Below are positions 1-8,902 of a stretch of 64,000 nt of DNA, piece after piece. Under the pieces are notes generated by a model. It was not told where the DNA came from and ran no database searches. It worked only from the letters and a program-made list of their open reading frames with translations. The stretch spans positions 7,188,875-7,252,874 of the forward strand of contig OZ234495.1 of the NCBI GenBank assembly GCA_965153455.1, read 5' to 3'. A program made the position numbers and the translations under genes. How positions within the stretch are numbered: the stretch's first letter is position 1; each line of letters begins with the position of its first letter. The stretch is from Sphagnum compactum (taxonomy: Eukaryota > Bryophyta > Sphagnopsida > Sphagnales).

Positions 1-964
1 GTCACTTGAAGCTTTGGATTCAACCTTGGGCCAGATTTGCCTGATCATGTATGAACTCAATCTAACTTTTTAAAATTGTCACCCTTTGTTTTATTGTGAC
101 TCAAATTTCTACCAAACTTTCTAAGGCTCAGGTCACATGTGAGGGACTATTCAATAATCACCATATCTAAGTGGTTTGGTAGTCAAATTATTGGAGAATA
201 GTAAAAACCCACTGTCATAGTCCCCCACCCCTTTATCATCCACAAGTAGTAAACCCTATTTTTCCATTGGGTGGACTGCTAATGATGGAAGGAAAAAGTC
301 CTTGGTAGATGAATGACACCACTTGTAGCTTAACTTGTAATAATTAGTTTCATGACTACCACTTGTGAGTGAGCATGAGAAAAGTTGAACTACTCAGATT
401 TGGTGGGTGAGGAGAGGACCCACTAGAAAACTATGGAATCTCTGAGGTTGGTAGTCTAATCTCACAAACAAATATTACTTCGTCCGTAGATTCTATAAAT
501 ATATTGAGCAATCCACATATAACCTGACCCTAAGTGTGTAAACTTTGAGTCCAACCATTGGATTTGCAATCCCATTCATTGATGAATAGATTGAATCAAA
601 TCTTAACTATGGTTTCAAATAAAGGTTAAATGGTTGTCAAAAATGCTTAAAGGCTCTTGAAAATCAAATAAAATGAACACTAATCCACATCACAAAACCC
701 TTTCATCAAATTCTTATGAGTGAAATTGTAACCTTTTTGGAGTGAATGTTTCCTCTCTTAAACTTGAAAAATATGATTCCAATACATATAAAGGATTTTT
801 GTGGAAAAAACGGCCCTATTTCGCCCAAGAATTCATTTTTTTATTAAAAAGTCCCCAGATTTTTAGAGCAGGTATTAGCAAATTTCTACAATAGGTTCTA
901 GGCAACCCAGCCAAGTAGCCAAAATATAGCAGGATTTAAAACTTTTCTAATTTTGTATCTGGTC
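1..964. other. AT-rich intergenic sequence, nothing recognised
   Basis: No coding region, RNA gene or clear repeat is visible here. Short open frames are interrupted and show no recognisable protein family. Confidence 0.6.
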
Positions 965-1090
965 TATAGCCAAATTTGGCTAAAAATTCTTGTGGGCGAT
1001 CACCATTTTGACTCAGTGTTTTTCTTTTCAGTTTTGTGATGTTGATAAAGTGGCAATCATCTATAAGAATATTTAGCCAAATTTGGCAAC
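965..1090. mobile_element. Small foldback MITE (GCCAAATTTGGC family)
   Basis: The left arm (about 965-1010) reads AGCCAAATTTGGCTAAA, then ATTCTTGTGGGCGATCACC. The right arm (1050-1090), read on the other strand, gives GCCAAATTTGGCTAAAT, then ATTCTTATAGATGATTGCC. The two arms can therefore pair over about 40 bases. No coding capacity is present. Related single-arm copies occur at 20,406-20,468, 35,080-35,146, 46,381-46,431 and 49,086-49,152, which supports a mobile family. Target-site duplications were not resolved, so the superfamily is unknown. Confidence 0.7.
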
Positions 1091-1329
1091 ATTCAATATA
1101 TGGAAGAATTTTTTTTGAAGCACCTGGATGCAGAGTTGTGTCGAATTTTAGCAAGATTTGAAGTTTGTTTTCATTTTCTGGGTTTTTGTTTTCAAAGAAC
1201 AGGGAATTTATGACAAAATATTCTTTTTCAAATCATTTTCTCTAAATGGCAAAAATTCACTACAAAAAATAATTCACTGGTTTGACTTAATCGCAAAATT
1301 GAAGAAAAGGGAAAAAAAAATCATGATTC

Positions 1330-1368
1330 ACAGCCAGAGTGAACCAACAACCACCAATGCACCAGTTG
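1330..1368. repeat. Candidate left terminal inverted repeat of a Mutator-like element
   Basis: About 35 bases here (core AGAGTGAACCAACAACC then ACCAATGCACCAGTTG) match the reverse complement of 8,122-8,156 at about 30 of 35 positions. The pair brackets the decayed MULE transposase at 4,418-6,548. A shorter related stretch (TGGTTCACTCTGGC) lies at about 30,473, so the sequence could also be a dispersed repeat rather than a true terminus. Confidence 0.45.
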
Positions 1369-1509
1369 GCCATTTTGTCCACTGGATGGGTTGCGTTTTT
1401 TCATTCGGCACTGGATGGGGTTCATCACAATCCATTTCTTTTTGCTATTGACCATTATACTTTTTCTTTTTCTTTTGGTTCTTGGCCGTTTTTCCCTGGA
1501 CCTGACCTC

Positions 1510-1890
1510 ACACATAGCTACCCTGCTCACTTTCCTACTCTCATAAGTATTGCACCAACCTTGTTACCTTATTTATTATCCCCTACTAACACAGCTACCT
1601 TAATAACTAGTTATCCTATTGACCTAGTTACTGTACTAACCACCTACCTTACTAACCTAGCTACCCTATTAATTACATACCCTACTAACTTAACCATTGT
1701 ATTAACTATTACCCTATTAACCTACTTACCCTACATACACAACCACCCTATTGACATAAGTATTTTACAAACCTAATCACCTTGATAAGGTAACTTGTTT
1801 CTTATGTACTAACTTGCCTATCTACCTAATTACTTATTTATCTATGCTTTTTACATAGCCAAATACCTAATTAATTACCTACACACTTTT
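1510..1890. repeat. Degenerate short-period C/T/A repeat
   Basis: The sequence is a long run of variants of CCTACTAAC, CCTATTAAC and CTACCTTACTAA with a period of roughly 8-18 bases. The open frame through it simply translates the repeat (Thr/Leu/Pro-rich) and is not taken as a gene. Confidence 0.65.
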
Positions 1891-2857
1891 TCCACCCCCA
1901 CCCCCCCACCCCCCCACCCCCTTCAATCCCACTTATCAATTTTATTGAGATTCGCCCATATGTAAGTATTACAAACAATTTATAGTGGAAACAATGCCAT
2001 AATTGCATCCATTTTGGTTTTGTTAATGCATATTTTACTAAATTTTTTTTACCTAATTTATTATTGAATGGACATTACAATACATATTTTCATGTAATTA
2101 TTATAAGTATGTACTATTGGATTATGGTTTAGGTTTAAGGTTGAGACACATAAATTAATTAATAAATTTTTCACAAATGTATAATAATTAATCTAAAGTA
2201 GGCTAAATTTGGGGGGAAAATTTCAGGGTTTACACATATGTGGAATAATATAATTGCATTCTATATCTTCTTCAAAAAGAGTGGAAAAAATTAGGTTGGA
2301 GAGATCACACAAAGATAAAAGACATATCTTTTCTTTTGGTTTTGTATGAAATTTATTTGATTGTTTTTAAATATTAACATATTTTCTTTCAATCAACAAA
2401 TATTTGTAAATTAAAACCTTTGAATTTTGGTTTCTGAATTTTTTCCTATGTTCTTTTAAATTTGTTTATTTTGCATTATATAATTTGTATAGTTTATATA
2501 TTTTTTTGGGTTTAGGGCATATATCACTAAGACTTTTTTTTGTTAGGGTTTGTATAGTTAGGTTTGTAATAAGGCTTATGGCAAAATATCATTTGGATTT
2601 TTGGGGTCATGTTTTATGATTTAGTGTATAGGAATTTGGTTCAAATATTTCAAAACTTAAGGTTTATATTCTAAATTTTGCTCATTGTATTGGTTTTTGA
2701 TCTTTTCACTTGTTTAGATCTATACCATAATTATGAATCTCCTATGTTTCCATATGTTCCATAGTTAATAGAGTTCAATATTTTTTAACCCATTTTTATA
2801 CAAGTTATGATTTTTTAAGGTTGCATTTTCAATTGGGTCTACAAACTTTGTTGGAAC
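1891..2857. other. Poly-C tract followed by AT-rich sequence
   Basis: C-rich microsatellite (about 1,891-1,922), then about 900 bases of strongly AT-rich sequence without open frames or recognised repeats. Confidence 0.6.
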
Positions 2858-3686
2858 GTTGTTGTCGCAACCCCACTTTGGGCTAAGTGTGAGGGTGAAG
2901 CCCACACTCCCAAAAGTGGGAAGTTGGAGTCCTCCGGGACTCTCGAAAACTCAGAAGCGATTACAGGGGGTCAAAACACCTCGCCTTGAAGTGTTCATTA
3001 TATTAATGGAAAGGTCTTGAAGTGTAGATGTCTTAAATGCCCTCGCATTGGCAATTTAGACATCTGCAGCCCAAGTTATGGGCAAAAGAAGGGCCGGGAG
3101 TCAAACTGGCAGTTTGACTCCCGACCACTAAAAGTCGGGAATCGACCCTTTTCCGATGTCACCTGAAGGAGTGCGACATGGCGTTGGAAAGCTCTCGAAG
3201 AGGGCTACAACTTTGGTTAGACCTCACTCCAATCGGAGGTTAGAGCCGAGAAATACGAGCTCCCAAAGTTCCGGGACTCCAACCCGGGACAGTTTCGGGA
3301 CTCCAACTTGGGAGTCCCGGGAAAAAAAGCCATTCGGATGTAGCCTCCGCGGTGAGACGTAGAGTATACTATATGGGGGAAGGTGGTGGCTTCCCCCGAG
3401 TCCGGGCCGTGGTGAGTCAAGTGAGTCCGAATTAGCCCGTGGCTTGTCCCAACACCAAAAGGGTGCAGAATGAGTTCTAACCAACTTGGGGTTGGTTTTG
3501 ATGCAGATTTGAGTAGGTGAAAAGCTTGTCCCTCTTCCTAGTCTAATCCTGGGACTTCTAGCACGCCCCTCTACCCCTCTTTAGTGCTGGAAGTCGGGAA
3601 CGGCCCTCAAGTCCCAACTTTTCGCAACTCTATATAGTTGGACCCTCAAGTGGGTTCAACAAGGGACTTAGGAGCGCGTCAGTTGT
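2858..3686 (+). mobile_element. Solo LTR of a retrotransposon with 5-bp TSD
   Basis: The unit 2,863-3,681 (819 bp) starts TGTCGCAACCCC and ends GCGCGTCA, that is 5'-TG...CA-3'. It is flanked by GTTGT on both sides (2,858-2,862 and 3,682-3,686), a perfect 5-bp target duplication as LTR retrotransposons make. A TATA-like CTATATAG lies near 3,630. It is GC-richer than its surroundings, with several internal inverted GGGACTCC/GGAGTCCC motifs. No internal retrotransposon domain follows, so it is read as a solo LTR. A diverged relative in the same orientation lies at 18,688-19,599. The start resembles Ty3/Gypsy LTRs of plants (TGTCACACCCC type), but the superfamily is inference. Confidence 0.82.
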
Positions 3687-4417
3687 CATCTTTTATTCTT
3701 AAAGGTATGCATTTGTCTCTTGTTACTTCTTTTGTTTTTTTGTTTATATTTCACAATTCAACCTTTTTTCATTTCCTAGTTATTCGATATAGAAAGGGCA
3801 CCAAATTTCATTAAGTATACAACCATAAATAAAGGTTTTATACCTTTACACAAATATTTCATATTCAATATCTCTTTGTAGTTTATTTTTTCATACCCAT
3901 ATGCGAATAATGCATTGATTACCCACAACCAATGTGGGTTTTATGGCTTAAGGCAAGTATTGCATTTTGCACCTCTCAAACAGTGTGCATTAATTATCAT
4001 TATGTGGGTATTGTTACATGGGGTTTTCAGACATTGTGGGTTTAAGGTACAATCCAGGTATTGATATGTGAACGTTTTCAATGATGGGAGGTTTAATAGC
4101 TCAATGTGAGTATTGCCAAAGTTTCTTTTAGTATACGGGTTCATAATGCAAGTATTATACATTATGTACATTGGAACAGTAGGTTTTTTATATCATGATA
4201 TGGGTATTGGAATGGGAATTCCAAGTCACAACATTGATTTTAAAGGAGCCATGTATGTATTGCATTTTGGGTTTTTGTTCAATGATGAATGTTTATAAAA
4301 TTATAAATTCTCTTAGTGCAGGAATTTGTCCTACTTCCTTCAATCATGGGAAGGGTTCCAAAGTCCCATTCCATTCATGTCTAAAACCCCACCAAGTCCC
4401 CTTTCTCAAACAAAGAC
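3687..4417. repeat. Degenerate ~52-bp tandem repeat
   Basis: From about 3,900 to 4,280 the anchor GGGTATTG/AAGTATTG recurs at about 3,957, 4,008, 4,058, 4,110, 4,152, 4,204 and 4,257, giving a period close to 52 bases in diverged units. The flanks (3,687-3,900 and 4,280-4,417) are AT-rich and unrecognised. The array directly precedes the decayed transposase and may be a subterminal repeat of that element. Confidence 0.5.
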
Positions 4418-6548
4418 TTGGTGTGGATGTTTAGGATACGCCATGGAGGGCAAAATAAAGTGACCATTCAATTTGCTTATGTTCCATATGTTCACATCTC
4501 GGAATTCTTGGAAGGTGAACGAGGGGATACGAGCACCCTTGTGGAATGGAATGTTTACAAAAACTTTCCAAACCAAACAAATGTCAAGCAACCAACTAAC
4601 AAAAACCACCTCGGGCATACATGGTAAACATTTATGGCATTAACCTTTTTAATTTCTTTAATTCATATACCAAAAATGTAATCATTTACGTTTTGAAAGT
4701 TTTTTGGTCTAGGTATCAATGCGGATATCAGGAAAACTTGATCTATTTGAAGATGTCTAACGTCATTCTCAATCAAATGTCTATACACACGACCTGATGT
4801 GGCAGAGATCACAATTTATCATAAGGCCCATACACACATTGATGGGTCATTCGCACATGGTGAGCATGACCCGGAATCCATTTCTCGTATGTCTCATTAT
4901 GCTCCACGCATGTCACAAGCATTGAAGGACCACATATGGGCCCAACTAAGCTTAGGTTACATGGCCAAACAAATATATGATAAGCATAAAGCAATTTAGT
5001 GGGAACGTTGGGTCAAAACATGACACATGATGATTTCGTTCGGCTTCAAGACATTGCATATTTGGATCGAAAACATAAGAAAGGGAGTTGGCGTTTACAC
5101 ACCAACCCTGCAATTTCAATTTGGTCTTGGGCTCTCCAACATCCGGAAGATGTGTTCTTTTTCCAAGATGTTGGTGAAATCAACGGGATTCAAGTCCCAT
5201 TCACCATAGGTATTCAAACACCAACTCAATGTGAGTCCATGTTATCATATGGTCACAATGGTGCCATTTCTGTGAATTAAATGACATGAAATTCCATCTA
5301 TTCACCTTGATAGGGTTTGATGATCATTGCATGGGTGTCACTTTAGCCTAGATCATTACAAGTAGGCAAACAATTCAGGATTTGATTGAATGGTTGAAAC
5401 CATTAAAAGAGAAGATGTTATCACACATGCCACATTGGAAACCATCATGTTTTCTCGTTGATGATGCATCTCAAAAATTGAAAGCATTATGGTTAGTTCT
5501 ATACATAGTACCGACTTTATGTTTATTTCCTTAAATGTTTTTTAATATCTTTCATAAAAAATTTGATTACTTCAAATGCATTTTATGTTGTACTAACCCC
5601 ATCCACTCATGGAGATTTTATTGCATATGTGTCCTTATTAGGGTTGTATGGGGTATGGACAAGGTTCCCATCTACCTTTGTTGTTGGCATGTTTTCAAAA
5701 CATGGCGCTTACGTGGTACTGAAAAAATCAAAGATGTGGAAGTGTGGGGTGGAATCCTCCAAGACCTTCATGATGTGATGTACATGTCCATCAATCATGG
5801 AGAAACAATTAATGACTTCAAAGAGCATGGGAGGGTTGCTGTGAGAGAAAACCTTCATAAACATAGGCCTGGTGATGTGTGGACAAATTATTTTTGGACT
5901 TATTACCATCAGTTTGGTAAGTGATAATATTTATCATGGTTTAACATTCAAAATTCTTTTGTATTATGTTATTCAGCCTTATGTATTGTGTTTATGTTTG
6001 TAGAATTATGGATGGTGGGTGTTCGAAGAGTGCCCCATTCCAACCAAGACACCCAAGCGAACATTGAATCATATCATGGTGCGTTGAAACGTTGGCTTGC
6101 TCTTGACACAAAAGGCTTTAGAGGGCATAGGATTGACTAGTTGGTGTGGCGATTAACAACAACCATTGCACGCCACTACATGCACACATTGGGAATGAAA
6201 AAAAAGGGTTTCATAAAAAACAAGGTTATGGAGGCCATTATTACACGAAGTGTGGAAAAGGCAGCCCTTATTCCACTCACCCATGTGTACCAACCAACCC
6301 TTGAGAGTGATGGAACTTGGGGCGTACGAAGCCAACACCTTCCCAATGTTATTTACACGGTGAAATTTTCATTCACCAAAATGTTTTGTTGCACATGTGA
6401 ATGGGCATTGCGAGGGAATATGTCTAAACACCAAATTGTGGTCATTCTCACATGCACAAACATTTCTCAAGAGGATATCATTCATTACTGTGGAACATGG
6501 TATGGATCACATCGTGGAGGGTTGAGTCACATGTTCGTGGACCCGTGA
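4418..6548 (+). pseudogene. Decayed Mutator-like (MULE) transposase with SWIM-type zinc finger, four exons
   Basis: The reading frame is broken but continuous in content. Exon 1 (to 4,623) carries the N-terminal region WMFRIRHGGQNK. Exon 2 (4,713-5,491) carries the MULE core PFTIGIQTPTQ, YGHNGAISV, FHLFTL and SCFLVDDASQ. Exon 3 (5,642-5,916) has KVPIYLCCWHVFKTW. Exon 4 (6,004 on) has ESYHGALKRW and a SWIM-like CTCEWALRGNMSKH. Three clean GT-AG introns (4,624-4,712, 5,492-5,641, 5,917-6,003) restore the frame across the joins. It is inactive: in-frame stops occur (for example at about 4,797, 4,997 and 6,138). The segment that should hold the first catalytic Asp after GAISVN (5,270-5,285) is deleted with a frameshift. 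The third SWIM ligand Cys is Ser. In the family this protein is a DDE transposase, sometimes domesticated as a host factor. The N-terminal limit is uncertain. Confidence 0.8.
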
Positions 6549-6549
6549 C

Positions 6550-7739
6550 AAAAAAAAGGCGATGGTAGCGTTGCTGCCGTCGCCTTCTTCGCTGCACTAC
6601 AACAAAAGAAAAAGAAAAAAACGATGGCGTTCCTACCGTCGCCTTCTTCGTTACGCTACAACAAAAGAAAATGAAGAAGGCGACGGCAACAGTGTTACCG
6701 TCACCCTCTTTGTTGCACTGCAACAAAAGAAAAAAAAGAAGGTGACGGTAATAACGTTGCCAACACCTTTTTCGTTGCACTATAACAAAACAAAAAAAAG
6801 AAGGCGACGGCAACCGTCACCTTCTACGCTGTAGCAAAAAAAAAAAAAAAGGCGACGGCAGTCGTCGCCTTCTACGCTGTAGCAAAAAAGAAGAAGAAGG
6901 CGACGGCAGTCGTCGCCTTCTGCGCTGTAGCAAAAAAGAAGAAGAAGGTCATCACCTTCTTTGCTGCGCTGCAAGAAAAAAAAGAAGGCGAGGGCAACGT
7001 TGTTACCGTCGCCTTCTTCGTTGCGCTGCAACAAAAAAAAAGGCGACGACAATGTTGCTGCTGTCACCTTCTTCGCTGCGCTACAACAAAAAAGAAAGCG
7101 ACGGCAACATTACTGCCGTCGCCTTCTTTGCTACACTGGAACAAAATAAAAAGAAAAAGGCAACAGTAGCAACGCTATTATCGCCTTCTGCGCTGTAGCA
7201 AAAAAAAAGGTGATGACAGCTTCTTCGCTGCGTTGCAACAAATGAAAAAGAAGAAGGCGATGGTAGGGATGTTGCCGTCACCTTCTTCGCTACGCTGCAA
7301 TAAAAGAAAATGAAGAAGACGACAACAACGTTGCTGCCGTCACCTTCTATGCTACAACAAAATAAAGAAGGCGACGATAACAAAGTTGTCGTCGTCTTCT
7401 TTGCTACACTGCAAAAAAACAAAAAGAAGAAGGCGACGGTAGCGTTACTACCGTCGCCTTCTACGTTGTAGCAAAAAAAAAAAAAAGGCGACGACAACAA
7501 AGGTGCCGTCGCCTTCTTCGCTGCGTTGCAACAAAACAAAAAGAAAAAGGCGATGGCAGCAACACTGCCGTCACCTTCTGCGTTGTAGCAAAAGGAAAAA
7601 AGAAGGCAACGGCAACAACGATGTCGTCGCCTTCTGCGCTACAACAAAAAAGAAGAAGAAGAAGAAGGCGACGGCAACAAAGCTATCGTCACCTTCTTTG
7701 CTGTGTTGCAACAAAACAAACAAAAAAAATGCTGAAGGC
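6550..7739. repeat. Tandem array of ~21 hairpin-forming units
   Basis: About 21 units of 41-63 bases run head to tail. A typical unit is AAGGCGACGGCAACGTTG followed by CTGCCGTCGCCTTC, then TTCGCTGCGCTGCAACAAAA and an A/G-rich spacer. The first two parts are inverted copies of each other (GGCGACGGC against GCCGTCGCC), so each unit can fold into its own stem. In some units mutations are mirrored on both arms; for example 7,437-7,462 pairs GGCGACGGTAGCG with TACCGTCGCC. The many short open frames here on both strands are translations of the repeat and are not counted as genes. It begins immediately after the MULE coding region and ends about 725 bases before the eIF1A start codon. Confidence 0.9.
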
Positions 7740-8230
7740 AGGGAGCTTACCTTAAGCTTTCGCTCTGGGTCCCACGTGGGTCCTGCTTCAAGCGCTCCAG
7801 CTCCAAGAGTGACAGGCACTTTAGCTCCAACAGTGGCAGCCCAACTCCAACAGGGGCAAGCGCTCTAGTTCCAAAAGTGCCTCCCCTCCCGCTCTCGCTC
7901 GACGGCTCTCGAGCTCTAGCGATGGAGTGAGAGGTAGGAGGTGAGAGGTAGGAGGGGGGAGTTAGGTGGCGGGAGGTAGGTGGGCGGGAGGTAGGTGGGC
8001 GGGAGGTAGGTAGGAGGGGAAAATTTTGGGGTAGAGAAGAGGCGAAAAAAAACAATATCTCCGGGTAGGGAGGATGTGTTTTTGGTTCATCCCCAAAACG
8101 GCTTCAACAGGCTCATCCTCAACTGGTGCATTGATGGCTGCTGGTTCACTCCAGCCATGATTCACAACCTTCCTTGCAACCATTTGGGCACCGCTGGTGC
8201 ATCGTCCTAGATGGAGTTCATCTATTTTAT
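7740..8230. repeat. Right-hand flank of the MULE-like region: G-rich minisatellite and candidate terminal repeat
   Basis: 7,740-7,920 is GC-rich with CCAACTCCAA and GCTCCAGCTCC-type repeats. 7,921-8,022 is a minisatellite of GGGAGGTAGGTGGGC variants. 8,122-8,156 is the reverse-complement partner of 1,333-1,367 (about 30 of 35 bases). If these are element ends, the whole MULE would span about 1.33-8.17 kb and its right end would abut the eIF1A leader. Confidence 0.5.
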
Positions 8231-8464
8231 TCATCCAAGTTCGTGAAGGACGGCGACTTTTGTGTCAAGGGGAGAGGGTTAGCATATCCTTTTGTTTTGT
8301 TGCTGCGGCAGCAAACGCCATTGCCATCGCGTGCTTCTGCCCTTCTTTCTTTCTAAAGCTGATCTTGTGTGATTTTTTGTTGCAGTTGTTGCACTCGTCT
8401 TCTTATCAAATTTTCTGCTTTTTCTCTTTCCTCCGTTCCGTGATTTCGCTTGTTCCGTGCACCG

Positions 8465-8902
8465 ATGCCGAAGAACAAGGGAAAGGGAGGGAAGAACAGG
8501 AAGAGGGGGAAGAACGAGGCCGAGGATGAGAAGCGCGAGCTCGTGTTCAAGGAGGATGGCCAGGAGTATGCGCAGGTGCTACGCATGCTCGGGAATGGAA
8601 GGTGTGAGGCCCTGTGCATCGACGGGACTAAAAGGCTGTGCCATATCCGCGGGAAGATGCACAAGAAGGTGTGGATTGCATCGGGGGATATCATCTTGGT
8701 AGGCTTGCGTGACTACCAAGACGATAAAGCGGACGTGATTCTCAAGTACCAGCCCGATGAAGCCCGCTTGCTCAAGGCTTACGGGGAGTTGCCCGAGAAT
8801 GTCCGTCTTAATGAGGGTATTGCCGGGGGTATGGATGAGGAGGAAGACGGTGGCGGTGACGATTACATTGAGTTTGAAGACGAGGATATTGACAGGATCT
8901 GA
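8465..8902 (+). CDS. EIF1A: Eukaryotic translation initiation factor 1A (eIF1A)
   Basis: The 145-residue product is a full-length eIF1A. In the cytoplasm this factor binds the 40S A site, promotes recruitment of the eIF2-GTP-Met-tRNA complex and supports scanning and start-codon choice. The basic N-terminal tail [17 protein letters not shown] is followed by the OB-fold core (about residues 25-95: [57 protein letters not shown]). The C-terminal tail is acidic and ends [14 protein letters not shown]. The start is the first ATG in frame (8,465, context ACCGATG). Upstream in-frame codons lack an ATG, and residues before it are not part of the family. The coding region is uninterrupted, and its base composition is much more GC-rich than the flanks. 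A 5' leader intron ending near 8,384 (TTTTTTGTTGCAG) is possible but not provable. The candidate right end of a Mutator-like element lies about 300 bases upstream. Confidence 0.97.
   Translation: MPKNKGKGGKNRKRGKNEAEDEKRELVFKEDGQEYAQVLRMLGNGRCEALCIDGTKRLCHIRGKMHKKVWIASGDIILVGLRDYQDDKADVILKYQPDEARLLKAYGELPENVRLNEGIAGGMDEEEDGGGDDYIEFEDEDIDRI

Noticed and set aside
6478-7868. Overlapping open frames on both strands rich in Phe, Cys, Arg and Lys
   Set aside because: They are six-frame translations of the hairpin repeat array. Frames exist only because the unit lacks stops in some phases.
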